Below are positions 34,163-46,493 of a stretch of DNA of 64,000 nucleotides, one piece after another. The stretch is from positions 124,001 through 188,000 of the forward strand of contig OX388351.1 in the NCBI GenBank assembly GCA_947579665.1, in the 5' to 3' direction. The position numbers and the translations under genes were made by a program. The stretch's first letter is position 1. Every line of letters begins with the position of its first letter. The DNA is from Sympetrum striolatum. Lineage: Eukaryota; Arthropoda; Insecta; Odonata; Libellulidae. A model generated the notes under the pieces. It was not told the DNA's origin and did no database searches. It was given only the letters and a program-made list of their open reading frames with translations.

Positions 34163-35445
34163 CTATTTTGATCTTCTGTTGTAAGGGTATGTGGAGCAGA
34201 ACTGATCAAACCTATCTACTCCTCCCATACCTTTATTATAACGCATTTGAATTACAGGCTTCCTCACAGCTCTCTTCCCCTTCCTTGAATTTATATCCAC
34301 AGATTCTGTTCCATCATTCCCTGTGGTCGAAATCGTATTGACTCGATCGAAATCTTGCCATGTACACGCGAGCATGTTTTTTTCATAATTCAACCAAAAT
34401 ATCAGTTCTTCACCCGTTTTCGTATCTTCAAGTAATCCTCTCCTATTTATTCTGACTGTTCCAGTAGCTCCTATTTTTCTTTCCTTCAGTATGTCATACA
34501 GTTGCTCACTCAAATAAAAATTGTCTATATAATCGACATGGCCTTTCATCTCAGAACACCTCAAGAATGACTGCACAACTTTAGTCCCTAATCCTCTCTC
34601 CTTGATATTAGAGGTATTTTTACCTGTATAATTATCAAACTTAAGTAGAAAACCAGTTTGGGAATCGCATAATGACCATACTTTGATTCCCCATTTTGCA
34701 GAGGGCTTGAATGGCATATATTATTTAAAAATGATCTTTGTCCTTGCAAACTGCACAATAAAAATCTTTCACAGCATCAATTATTTGCCTAACTTTGTAA
34801 AGCCTCTCTTCCCCTGTTTTGCTCCCATTATCAACAACATGCAAGAATGAGCGTATCAATTGATACCTATTTATAAAAAAAGATAGATCCAAATCCAGGT
34901 GTCAGCCAGGAGTCCTAAAAATAGCTGTCAATTGAAGGTTTGTGCACTAATCCCATCCCGATTTCTGTAGCAACAAATTTCTAAAGGCGTTACATCTTTC
35001 CACTGAATTAACCTTGACCTAGATGGTAATGGACTTGCCTTATCAGGGAATGTAGCTGCATAATTATTAGTTGATTTCGGAATGTAATCAAATAACTCAT
35101 TTGGAAAAAAATTTGGAAGCATTCATTTGGAGTTAGATGTTCTAATCCGAATACTTCAGCATTCCCGGTAGACTTGGGTATGGAATGCAGCACTACTAAA
35201 CGTTTTCTTTTCGAATCAAGCCTTTTCCAGTGAGGACCTCTGGATGAAGATGTTGTTGGACCCTCGTTAATTGCTTCTAGATCTTCGTCGGTAGTACTTT
35301 TCACTTCATCTGAAAATTGATCATCTTCATGCTCCGAGTCTGACACTAAAGTTATTTTTTCAATTTCATCTGCTGAAAGATCGGAATCCCGTTTTCGTTT
35401 CAGATACCTTTTCTCAATTCCTGACATTGAAGCCATTGTAAACAC
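34163..35445 (-). pseudogene. piggyBac transposase, frameshifted and deleted
   Basis: N-terminal part 35445-35008: acidic region, TSSSRGPHWKR, then VFGLEHLTPNECFQIFF, after which the frame is lost. A middle piece at about 34760-34890 reads RYQLIRSFLHVVDNGSKTGE and LYKVRQIIDAVKDF. The VDESM-type catalytic segment between this and the next part is missing. The C-terminal core 34717-34163 has KWGIKVWSLCDSQTG, a catalytic D in VDYIDNFYLS, and MRYNKGMGGVDRFDQ, then a stop. Without the first catalytic region it cannot be functional. Confidence 0.85.
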
Positions 35446-36132
35446 AAAATGAGGTATTATTATAATTAGCTGTAACTTAATAAATTGATATAAAAATAAA
35501 TAAACAACCTAACTAACCGATAAATTTTATATTTAACAGTATCACCATTAAAATTATTAAGGTAGAAAATGAATGATATCATACAATTGTTGAGAATCAA
35601 AGGGCATCCGAAACTGAACGATAAAAAGTTAGCGGAAAAGAAATATGTAGCCCGTAAGGGATCAATAGAAAAAAATCGGGAAAACGAAAAGAATGATTGA
35701 GATTATTTATGGAAATATCTACGTATATGCTACCGATAAATAAGAAAAACGAATTATAACCTTTTTATTACAGGAATTTCTTGACCGCTAGCGTAAGTGT
35801 GAAAATGAGGTAAAATTACAACACAGAGAAAAATACCTCCAACGACTGTAACAAGTGGAACACCAGGAAGTTTTTAAACATTTTAGAAAGGAGCAATAAA
35901 AAATTAAAGTAAAAAATATGAATATCAACTATTGAAAGGTAGTATACATCTTCAACAAAAAATTGTGCAGATGATACGGAAAACTATATAAATTAAATTT
36001 ACTTGATTTAAATCATAATACATGATATGTGAAGAATTTATAAATGACTAACCTGATAAAAAGTGAGGATATCCAGTGACTAAGTTTGTATCTTCAATCG
36101 ATGCAAGACGAAAATTATCGCTCCAAGGATAA

Positions 36133-36169
36133 CTACCACTTCCCTCTGGCTAACAGAGGGAAGTGGTAG
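36133..36169. repeat. Perfect 16-bp-arm hairpin, right part of piggyBac
   Basis: CTACCACTTCCCTCTG, 5-nt loop GCTAA, then the exact reverse complement. It lies about 390 bp inside the right end and upstream of the transposase gene. Confidence 0.85.
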
Positions 36170-36639
36170 ACTAATATTTTCTCTCAAAATAATTCTAAGG
36201 AATTCACACGTGTGACTGAAGTATATATGGCAAAAAGGTCCCTACTTTTTCCATTGTAAATAGATCGTAAAAATTCAGATCGGTCAAGGGGCTAAGGGTA
36301 GTCGGCGGTGTTGTCTCCAAAGCCACATTGTTCTGTAGACGCCTAGCCGACTCAAGAGAACGGCTCCATACTCGTAATGGGATTTATTGACCTGAGGAAG
36401 CTAAAATGCACATCTGTGTTCACAGATGCCCTCCAAAAGCATGAGAGAAGGATAAGAAATGCGCAGAAAGTTTTTTCAGAGCGTGGGGTAAATCCGCTTT
36501 CGGCAGCTAAGGGTAGTAGAAGACAGAGCGGATATATCCGCCTTCGGCAGCTAAAGGGATAAAGGAACATTGGAACAACTCTTTACTTGCACCGTACTCT
36601 CTGACTTAATTTATTAATGACCATATATATAGGCTCCTA

Positions 36640-36890
36640 GAGTTTTCATTCTCTACCTATCCGGGAAGTATTTCACGGTTATGGAGTAAATCGTGACCTT
36701 GGGGCCTTCTGGAATCGAACCCATAACATTGAGGTACAAAATCACCTTTTTTCTGGTGGTTGCACGTTATGGCCACCACTTCGTAAATTTTTCAAGTCAG
36801 TGGCACTTGTGGAACATGGTTAGAATTTTGATCCCCAGTGAGTGAGAGAGTGTATATCTCGGTATATCCGGAGAAATTTCTATTTATCTA
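36640..36890 (-). repeat. Six-box repeat, copy D1, head fragment (reverse)
   Basis: One reversed box at 36711 (GGTTCGATTCC on the minus strand), with the TCAAGTCAGTGGCACTTGTGGAACATGG head block and a GTATATCCGGAGAA end. It meets copy D2 head to head near 36890. It starts only about 80 bp from the piggyBac right end. Confidence 0.8.
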
Positions 36891-38050
36891 TTATATATAG
36901 ATGCTTCTCCGGATTCATTCATATATATAGCTATATAGCTATATAGGTATATAGATAGGATACAAATTCACAGGCTAAACCACAAGCGTCATTGACTTGA
37001 AATTTTTATGACATATTGGCCATAACGTGAAACCCCCAGGAAAAAAGCGACTTTGATCCTCAGTGTCATAGGTTTTTTAGATTTTTCCCGTTTGAATGCA
37101 TTGCCGTGATTTTCGGGAATTTTTAAAAAATACTTTCCGGATAGGTAGAGAAGTAAAACTCAAGGTGCCTATACTTATGGTCTTGGACTTTCGAAAACAT
37201 CAATGACTTTCACAAAAATTATCCTGGGTTCGATGCTAGGACGATGCAAAGATCTGCCCTTTAAAATACATGGGAGCCGTTTTTCATTATTTTTTTAGAT
37301 GCACTTATCGAAATGATAGGATTTTCTCGCTCAGCTAGATGATATATATTAAGAATTTGTTTAAGGAAAAAAATTTTATAAGACCGTACCATCCCTGGGT
37401 TCGATGCCAGAGCACATTAACTTTTCTCTCATAAGGAATATAAGGGAAAAGTAAGACGTTGTTTGAGGCAGTTGAAGCCAATATTTTTGCTTGAATTTTC
37501 ACACATAGTTAAAGATGGTGATCCCCTATTATGTTGCATAGGAAGTATTAATAGAAAGACCCAGGTTCGATGCCGGGCGGTAAATATGTCTCCCGTTTAA
37601 AATACATTGGGTTAATATTTCATTGTTTTTTGATGCACTTATCGAAATGTGACGAAGTTCGTAATAGGATAGAAGATGTATGGTAAGAATTGCTTTAAGA
37701 AAAAAATTTTCATAAGACCTTACTATTCCTGGGTTCGATGCCAGAGCACATTAACATTTCTCTCTTAAGGAATATAAGGGAAAAGTAGGACGTCGATTGA
37801 GGCAGTTGCAGCCAATATTTCTGCTTGAATTTTCACACATAGTTAGAGACGCTAATCTTCTATTTTGCTGCATAGTGAGTTCTCAGTAAAGACCCGGGTT
37901 CGATGCCAGACGATGAAATGCCAGTAAATTTTAAGAAAACTTTCAATTCTTTTTTTTCTTTTGAGGACCGTCCGGGTATGATGCCGATATGAAATTAGTA
38001 TTGCCGATCTGCTTGCAGTATGCAAGCTACATTTTACTCGTAATAGATAC
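36891..38050 (+). repeat. Six-box repeat, copy D2
   Basis: Boxes at 37227, 37398, 37564, 37732 and 37897 (spacings 171, 166, 168, 165); the first box is lost in a small deletion near 37060-37085. The tail hairpin is at 38011-38027, then TACATTTTACTCGTA. The head has GGATACAAATTCACAGGC instead of the GGGGATCAAAATTC of copies B and E, so it belongs to a second subfamily together with copy F2. Confidence 0.8.
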
Positions 38051-38124
38051 AAATGAAGATCAATACACACATCATGGTTTTTTTTTATTATATATCGTTA
38101 TGATTCAACTTAGCGTTAGTAGCT

Positions 38125-38206
38125 AATGGAAGCTCTTTCAGCAGTGTCGTGATTTGATATAATCACGCTATATTACCATTATTTCTATAATAAATTTTTA
38201 ATACTA
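38125..38206 (-). repeat. Dispersed inverted repeat, right copy
   Basis: Reverse complement of 30537-30615. Here the sequence continues through CTTCCATTAGCTACTAACG, showing the state without the piggyBac insertion. Confidence 0.8.
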
Positions 38207-41190
38207 ATGTACAGCTCCCCACAAAATAATCGAACGGCATAGCCTTAGCTGCATTAGATTGAGGGGCTTTGAAATACAGTGCTTGGCAACACCATATCGC
38301 CAAGAGATAAGGATGGCTCTTATCCGAGGTCCCATCACTATACCAGTGATTTCTGGAACTTTTTCGGTATATAGTAAGGTTTGAAAAAGTAAGTAAGTAA
38401 GTTTGTAAGTACTTTGAAAAGGGCAGTGGCTGTAAGTTGGAAACAGATTCCTCTCTATTACTCTATACTGCCCTTTTGCGGAGCATATGACCTACAAGGT
38501 AATAGGATTATTTTAGGTTAGACCTAAGACAGAATGCAACACCCCAGGTAGTTTCAGTGTTCGATTATTGCGGTTACAGACAAAAATGTGAGGGAAAAAT
38601 TAAAATTCAAAGAGTCTTTGTGGAAAATTGCAAAACATTACAGCGAGGTAGTTTCAATCTTCAAAACTCGAGTTCACAATTCGAATTACTCAGAATTTTA
38701 AAAAGTTAAAAAGGTTAATTTTTTAGGATAGCATAATTTTTAAAACTTCATTTGTCGCATTTAAACGTAAATAAATCAATGTAGTAAAATATTTACGCTA
38801 TGATTAAATTATGAAAATCACATTCATGCAAGGCATATAATAACTCAACATTTGTATTTCTCATTTTTATGTGTAGTAGTATTTTATAATTGATTCGACA
38901 GCGGAGCTTCAGAGACCATGTTCCAATTTAGGTCTTAATTGCATACGCGTCAGCGACTTTTATCACGCAGACTAGAGGAATTGCCTTAAGATTATTCTTA
39001 TTTTATTCATGATTTCAAGGAAGAGGAAGGTCAAAACCCTATCACTTATTGTTAGAGAGCTGTTAAGGTGTAACCCCAATCAACAGGGCTCAAACGATTA
39101 GCTTGAAAGGATGATGGGATAAACCGAAATGATTACAAAGCAATGTTTCAACATGCGTCACATAAACAAAGACAAAGTCAGCAGTTTTTACTGTCTTACA
39201 AAACAAGCAGTTTTTTGCAGTTTTACAAAACAAATTTGCCAAAACACATTCAAAATATACCAAAAATAAAAGTTTATTTGTTTTTTGGGAGTCTTTTCAT
39301 AGTGAAAAAACCATCGTTCAATTCATCGTACACTGAGCTCAAACGTGTAAATTATAAACGCAAAAATTACAGTAAGAATTATGCATCATGAAAATAATCA
39401 AAAATTGACGATAAATTATTACAAACATGTTTTAAGTATGGAGATTATTCACACTTTTGATAGGGCAAAAAATACAATAAGTTACAGGGATTTTAACATT
39501 TAACAAGAGCAAATGCCCACCGCTTTAATAAGGAACAAGAGCAAACATACATTAGTTGGTGATGTTCTATCATTCTAATGAGTAATTTCATTCAATATCT
39601 CTGTAATTACTGCAAAGTGTCCATCAAACATTGAGATGGTATCGTGCTTGAAATGAATTAAAATAGCATCCACCTCCTGCTTACTTTAGGCAGACTTTTA
39701 TATACCGCGTACGAATAGTGTAATTGCCGTTTATCATGATCGTGACTTTCGGATGCTGTTAAAGCTAACAACACATAAACGATATCAAACAGAAGTAGTA
39801 TTTTAAAATAATTTAAGATATTTTCGGAAAAGTTTCCCGAAGTTTTCATACGTTGCGATGGTTCAGCGCATCTCTCACAAGATACCTGACTTTCCTCCAA
39901 TTTATTTTTTTTAAATAATACCTCTTTTAGGAGGAAAATGAAAGAAATTGCACCTTGCACATAAATCCAAAAAAATTTCTAACTACCATTATTTCACAGG
40001 ATTTAGACAAACTAAAATGAATGATTGTAGTTGGGAACTCAGCTGCATGAACAGAAGTCTTACGGATATGAAACACAGCGCCATGCTGGTCAAAAGTGAT
40101 GTTGCTAAAATTATCGGTAGGTTTAGCAGCCTAATTTGGAATATCAACATTAAATTTCTGAATGACTTGACAACTTTTTTCCACTACATCCCTTCCAAAG
40201 TTCAGTCCTCTAATAGATGATGCAAACATTTTATCGTGCAAGGAAACTGAAGCAGTAAATATTCTTTCACTTTATTTTCATATGCATACCTAAAAAGTAA
40301 GCTCAGATGAGATGGCAAAATGATGACAGCCATTTCTTAAAATGCAATGGAAAAATATTTTCCCTTCTCCAAAACATCATTTTCAAAATTTCTTAGCGAC
40401 ACTTCAATCACTACTCTCTAAGAGAAATTTAGAAAGAAAACAACGAATCGAGGAGTATTTCGTCAACAATCACGTTGCAATCATACCACAATGAGAAGGT
40501 AAAAATTTCTGTTTTCCTATAATCTAAAATCTCTAGCCTCCACAAACGTGGTCCCGCCACATGACAATTTCATGACCATTGACACTATTTTATGACTGAA
40601 AGTAAGTATGAATGATGAAAGTATGGTAGAACCGTCAGGTGTGTAAGGGGCCTTACTTCCGACACAAAAGTAACCATAGCCCGGCTGCATCTCTAGTTTT
40701 GTCTCCAACTTCTCCCTCTTCCACAATTAACAAGGAATCTTCCCCTCCCATGGTGGAGATCTTGCAAACTAAATCAGCCATTAAACTCAGGAATCTCTGA
40801 GCGCTATAGCAGCCTTAACATACAACTAGTGTAAGTCCTAACAATATATAAAATATCAGCCATACATGACCTTTAGCAAGGTTGGATGTATAATTTGACT
40901 GGACTATGCAGTCCATAGAAGAGTACTTGAAGTCAAGTTAAGCTTATTCTTCAAACATTTGAATGCTCTGACTGTGACCGACCAGTCCTTAGCACTCACA
41001 TCCAATCTCATTTCTGAAAATGAGTGATTAATTTATATATTATTATCTTTTACGTCACAAACATTATAAATAATGTTTTTTGGGACACGATCGATGAAAA
41101 ACGATGAAATTGGCCTTTTGCCCATAGAGCCCAGAGCGCCCACAAAGTACATAATCAGCAACTTCCGGTTTATCAGTATTTCATGAATAA
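38207..41190. other. Unassigned, possibly host intergenic or intronic DNA
   Basis: No recognised TE ends or domains in about 3 kb. Short frames (39143-39391, 39658-39960 minus, 39948-40220) lack domains; the 39658-39960 frame has one hydrophobic stretch (ILLLFDIVYVLLAL) but no other support. A GTAAGTAAGTAAG run is near 38388. Confidence 0.35.
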
Positions 41191-44100
41191 TGCCCGCCTT
41201 CCACTGCGAAAGGGAAATGAGCGAGAAATAGCTTAGCGGAACGGAGTAAAATAGTCCTGTCCTTCCACTAAGAAAGAGTTTCAAAGAAAAATGGTATTTA
41301 CCTTCCACTGCCAGCGTGGTTTGCGGAGTGAGCTAGGCGAGAAATGAGATGGGTCAGATCACAAGCGGACTGAGCGGAGTGGCACTCAAAGTTGTCATTT
41401 ACAAAAATTTACAAATCGGTAGATAATAAAATCTTATATGGAGTAAAATTTAAAGGCTGAATGCATGGTGAAAATATTTTTTTCCTATTAGTTAAAATAA
41501 CATTTATAAAAATATTTTCTTACATTTCCGCCTGGAAACGCTATTTTCCGACATTATCTTAATAACGCTGTAATAAACATGGCGTTGCTTTAATTGGCAC
41601 CAAATTTACACAGAAAGTATCTCAGAGTTAACTTTCCGTAATGGTTAGCATATTACGATATTCATAATTTGAAAACTTTTATAACAAAAAAAAGTACAGT
41701 TTGATCCTAAAATTTTGAATTATGCATTCCAAAAAGCGATCAGCGGCGAAGTCTCGTACCGTAAGAGATACCCCAATACATGATGCGTATGAAATTTAAA
41801 GAAATGTATAAGGCAGTTTTTGGTGAACGACGGAATACTTTATCTTATTTTTAAAGGAAGTTATGAATTTTTTAATATGATGGTTTTTTCCGCGCGCCAA
41901 ATTTCCACCGTCTTGCCCATTCTGGCTACGACGAGCGTATTGCAGAAGCGAATCGCTCCGCAAAGTACCGAAAGCATTTCATAATCTTTTAAAAGTTTGG
42001 TAAAAATTGCACTTACATGCATCACGAATACCTTTTTTGCCACAAACTATTCTTTTTACTGAATCATTATTTTTCCAACTTAAATTTTCGTGAGATTCAG
42101 CGAACGTAGGTCTTACAAGGGAACCTTTACCTCTGCGGGAAACGGATCTTAGTGATACTTTAAGGATAGGTTCACCAGCATATGCTTATTACAAATCTGA
42201 AGCCGTTTTGACCAACTCTCTATAGTTATTTAATTATAACCTTTTAAAAATTAGCGTCTGATCACATGCAAGGCTTTATTTGTAGAAGTCACGGAGTAAC
42301 CAATGGAAGACGTGGCGTAGCGACAGCGTGTCCGCTCGCGAATTTTTCTTTTTCTGGTTCGAATCCGACATGTGATAGATTTTTTAGTTTCCTTTTTCTG
42401 CCTTTAAATTTTTATGTATTTCTAAAAATATCATACCAATTTTTATCCTTCATTCAGGAGCAGCTCTTTGCTTTCTAATGCTCCTTTTACTAATTATAAT
42501 ACGTAGATTCTTATCAGGAAAATGAGAATTCTCCGAATTTTCTTTACTTACTAAAATCGCTTTCTCTAACCACCATTAATAACGATATATAGCGAGGAGA
42601 ACGAAGAGAGGGAAGCGGGGAAAACCCGTGCACAGAGGAAATTGTGAAAGATCCTTGCAAACTTAAACTGACATAACCGGCATCGAATATTATATTCTCT
42701 TCTTCAAACAGCAATTAAAAAAATACAATGACTTTATTTTCCTTTTTTAAAGTTAAATATCTAGTAATCATTCGCGAACTAATTCAATTCGAAAGTTTTG
42801 ATAATTTTCTTTTTAGGACGACGATTAAATATATTAAACTTAAGCCGGGAATTACCCTGTTTGCACAACTACATCGACCTTTATCGGATACGTAATCATT
42901 ATTTGTAGAATAAGAGGAAATTTATGCGTATTTATGTACAGAACACATTTTATTTAAATTTTTATTTTCCACATGTTTTTGGGTGATATTTGAAGTATAA
43001 ACATTCAAAACAAATATATTTACGTCACCATGAACAACGTATAAAACTCATAAAATTTCACTCACATTTAAATTTTATATTATCAAGGAAGCAAACTTGG
43101 TTGACATTGTTAATGAAGGGTTATTATTTCTGAAGTGAGGAAGTTAAACATCTGATAAATTAAGATTTTTAAATAGATTGAGGATATTTTAAGTTTTCAC
43201 ATTAACACTGCAAGTATTATTTCAATTGTTTTAAAGATTACTTCTTTCTGTTAATCATTAGAGACTGTTACGTTCTCCTTCACGCATAATTTGAACGTCG
43301 GAAACAAATGCAGTTCTCGTCGAACAACAACTATTTTGAAGGAACATGTTGTTATATCCTATTGTTCCTCAATTTTCCCCTCGTAGAGACAATTCCAGAA
43401 GACTATCGTTCATGTCAGAGAATTAGCCTCTGTTCAAGTTATCTCCATTGAAGTGATTTTTTCCCTCAGGAAATCTTTGGGTTTCGCTAGGGTCTATGGG
43501 TTGAGAAGGATATTAGTAAATATGAACGTGTTTGGGATTCAGCTTGGAAATTTTTTTCCGTAAGGTTTGAGAAATATCTATTTTTGTTGCGTCTGAATAA
43601 ACGACGTAGTTCTTATCATAGTATTTCGAGCTGCATCGAATGAACAGAGACACTGCGACGGTAAAATACTATTTTATATTGAAATTAACAAACTTAAAAA
43701 TTCTATGCGTATTTTTAGTTTTGCCCCGATTTCAGGAAAAAATTCCGCAAATTGGGGGAATTCCATGAACCTCATTTAAAACGTTAAATAAACCAGCTGC
43801 ATACAGGGCATTTACAACCCCCATGTCGCGTAGGTCAAGTCATAAAACATCTGGGGAAATTTTGACGCTAAAGGAAACAGAAAATAAAATTCTGAACGGA
43901 TAACGTTTAGAATTTACTTTTTCCCTGCATCTCTACGAATACAGTTACGAATACATCTTACGAATACGAAAAAAACGTTTTTTACGATAATCCACATTAT
44001 TACTAATTGAAATGCTGTTTATGTTTATTACTTGTAACATCTTTTATGTAAATTTTATTACTTATAATGATGATAGTGATATTTATGTTTAAAATCCAAT

Positions 44101-44634
44101 AATTTGTGATATTAATTTCCATATTTGTGATATTTTATACTTATAAAATCCTATTGTTTATTGTATTTTATACTTTTAAATTCTGCTATGTGATATTGGT
44201 GCTGTGACATTGTTTGTAACAAAAGGGTACATCCCGTTGAATAAAGAAATAAAAAATGATCATGATTATATATAATTTATCCTCTCCATTCTCAACAGCA
44301 GGAACGTATGGAGGTGCAGGAGTGCCAGCGGAGTCCGTTCAAAACTAGCGTTCGGCACCATGACGCAGCGGACTCCTTTCAACTCGCTCGGTCCGCTCCG
44401 CTCACTCGTTTTCAGTGGAAGCACTTGCATGAAATTTAGTGTTGCTAGTCGAGCGGAGTCCGTACGGAATCCGTTGGAAATCCGCTCAACTCTGCGACCT
44501 CTTTCGTGACTCTTTATACTCTTTTAGTCCGCTCCACTCATTTTCTTACAGTGGAAGCACTTCCATTACGTTTACCGTTGCGAGTCGAACGGAGTCTGTA
44601 CGGAGCCCGCTCCGCTCGCAGTGGAAGGCGGGCA
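41191..44634. mobile_element. 3.4-kb non-autonomous TIR element (PIF/Harbinger-like)
   Basis: Left end TGCCCGCCTTCCACTGCGA (41191); the right end read inward from 44634 is the same 19 bases. TAA on each side (41188-41190, 44635-44637) fits a 3-bp TWA target duplication. The motif CTTCCACT recurs in the subterminal parts (41200, 41262 and 41306 on the left; inverted as CAGTGGAAG at 44414, 44552 and 44620 on the right), probably as transposase-binding sites. GC-rich repeats of GAGCGGAGTCCG lie at 44320-44620. There is no transposase frame. The interior is AT-rich, with a tRNA-like promoter at 42308-42385 and a dispersed repeat at 41715-41775. Confidence 0.75.
42308..42385 (+). promoter_or_regulatory. 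tRNA-type polymerase III promoter (SINE-like head)
   Basis: TGGCGTAGCG at 42311 fits an A box. GGTTCGAATCC at 42356 is a perfect B box about 45 nt downstream. A T-run (ATTTTTTAG, near 42380) could end a polymerase III transcript. No acceptor stem can be drawn, so it is not a functional tRNA gene. Confidence 0.5.
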
Positions 44635-45800
44635 TAATAATCATACTCAAGTTCCTTTACAATATTGTCTGGACAAATAGCCAAAATGGTTTAAAGTAAA
44701 CTGTACTGACAGTTTTAAATGCTCCAAAATTCCCATGTCTGGCTCTAAACATCATGACTTTTACACCAAAGAGAATTCACAGACACTTCTCTGCAAGGCT
44801 AAAGATTGAATTAATCCTCTGCAAATATCATTTTAAAAGCTTATATATATTTGAGAAGCCTTAGGGTCAGAGTCAAGGTAGTTTAACCATGTAATTTTTT
44901 GTCTGATGGCTATCAGTAAACATCATTGCAAAAATGAAGAAAATGTAATGCTTATTCACTAGAATAATTTTCCAACTATACAAGCTCAACTTTGTTGACT
45001 TATACAATCCGCATTATACTGAAATACTAAATAACATAAAAGGAACAATTTTGCGCACAGCCAACTAAAATCATAAAATACTTTATGCTGTACTTACTCA
45101 AACCGAATGTGCCATTGAAAAAATTGTTCATCCCAAAATTAGAGCAAGAGAAGTTTAATAATCATTTGCCCACGAATCTTTATCTAAAGTGCACGTTAAG
45201 ACCAAGACATTTGCAGCACTGTCTAAGTGTTTATGATCAACATATATGCCTCTGAATAAGTATATCAATACGAGTATACACTGTTTACGAAATGCCAGTG
45301 GTAACTGTACGCAAGTGCTCATGTTATTCAAAATTGTTTGATTTGGTTTGATGGACAGATTCACTTTAATTAAAAACTATCGGCTGACAGTTAAATCTCA
45401 ACTCTTTGGGGTCTTTAATTTTACTATATTCTGATATAAAGGGCTATCTGCAAACATCTTTACAAAAATGCAGAAAACACTGTTTATTTGAATAGTTTCC
45501 AACTGTACACTTTTAACTTAATGAACATTTAGTCAGCTTGCATTGGAACGATTAGCTGCATAAAGAGAATGTTTTTTCACTCAACTAACTAAAATCAAAT
45601 AATGCTTTGCATTGACTGCTATCTGATCTCATATTATTCCTGCTACTATATCATAATGAATGAAACACAGTTCATTTTTCTTCTCGTAAAATACACCTAA
45701 TAAGCTACAGAGGTTTGAGTGGTACTAAATGATGTAGGATTAAGAAAATAAATGCCAAGAAAAGTGACACTTCAATCCTCTTGAAAAACCTGGGGTGTGT
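44635..45800. other. Unassigned
   Basis: AT-rich, with no recognised coding sequence or TE ends. Two related segments at about 44885-45010 and 45425-45610 share phrases such as TGCAAAAATG.AGAAAA and AACTAAAATCA, suggesting an old duplication. Confidence 0.35.
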
Positions 45801-45804
45801 AGAT

Positions 45805-46149
45805 AATATTGCCACAGAACTGTTCACTCTACGTGATTTTAAAAAGAATTTCAACCCACCACCTAATTCAACCGAAGACCAAATCCATCCATCCATCCAG
45901 GTTTTCCATTAATTTTGTCAATGATTGTAGTTATAAACTAGCCCAAACTATTGCCACAGACCAGAAACGTCCCGCTTTTTATACCGGTCAGAACATCGGG
46001 TCATTACTTTGCAACACCAAAGACCGTTTTGATCCCCAGACCAGATCAGGAATATACAGACTTGCTTATAATAATAGTGACACTGTTTACGTTGGTCGTA
46101 CGGCCTGCAATTTCAGATTAACAATGACCACTTTTCCGACTTCTCCACC
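45805..46149 (+). pseudogene. GIY-YIG retroelement ORF, 5' part (Penelope-like or related)
   Basis: The frame 45809-46149 carries LLCNTKDRFDPQTRSGIYRLAYNNSDTVYVGRTACNF, broken here only for description: the GIY (GIYRLAY) and YIG-type (YVGRT) motifs are in the right order and spacing. It is cut by the BEL element at CCACC (46145-46149). The upstream RT is not visible. Confidence 0.65.
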
Positions 46150-46464
46150 TGTACGAGAAGATATCCTAAACAAAAGTATTTGAAGTATACCTGAGAAATA
46201 AGTACTGTGGAAAGAAAATCTCCCTTCTTTCCCCGACGCCCAAATGATCGAGAATGTCACAGAGGAGACGCCCTGAAGGTTACCGTGACTTTCCTTTCGT
46301 CCAACTGATCGAGAATGTCTAAGAGGAGACGACCCGAATGTTACCGTGGTACTTGTCCAACTGCTCTAAAAATTTCTTTTCTATTCGGGCGGTGGCAGCA
46401 CCTCGACATCTCGAGGAGTTCGAGATATCGAGGGTTCCTCGAGAGATTCTATTGTTTCCCAACA
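46150..46464 (-). repeat. 3' LTR of the BEL/Pao element
   Basis: 315 bp, differing from the other LTR at two sites. It contains an internal direct repeat built on GATCGAGAATGTC...AGGAGACG...GTTACCGTG (about 46247 and 46309). The polypurine-rich GGCGGGCGGAA precedes it on the minus strand (46465-46475). Confidence 0.95.
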
Positions 46465-46493
46465 TTCCGCCCGCCATCTTTTCGTAGAAAAGA

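Larger units (their letters stand above)
33097..36558 (-). mobile_element. piggyBac DNA transposon with both ends, degraded
   Basis: Left end CCCTTTGGCTGCC after TTAA (33093-33096). The right end read inward is CCCTTTAGCTGCC (12 of 13 match), followed outside by ATAA where TTAA is expected. The right terminus is partly duplicated about 50 bp inside (GCAGCTAAGGG near 36500). Transposase is on the minus strand. Two perfect 16-bp hairpins lie in the subterminal parts (33688-33723 and 36133-36169). Confidence 0.85.
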
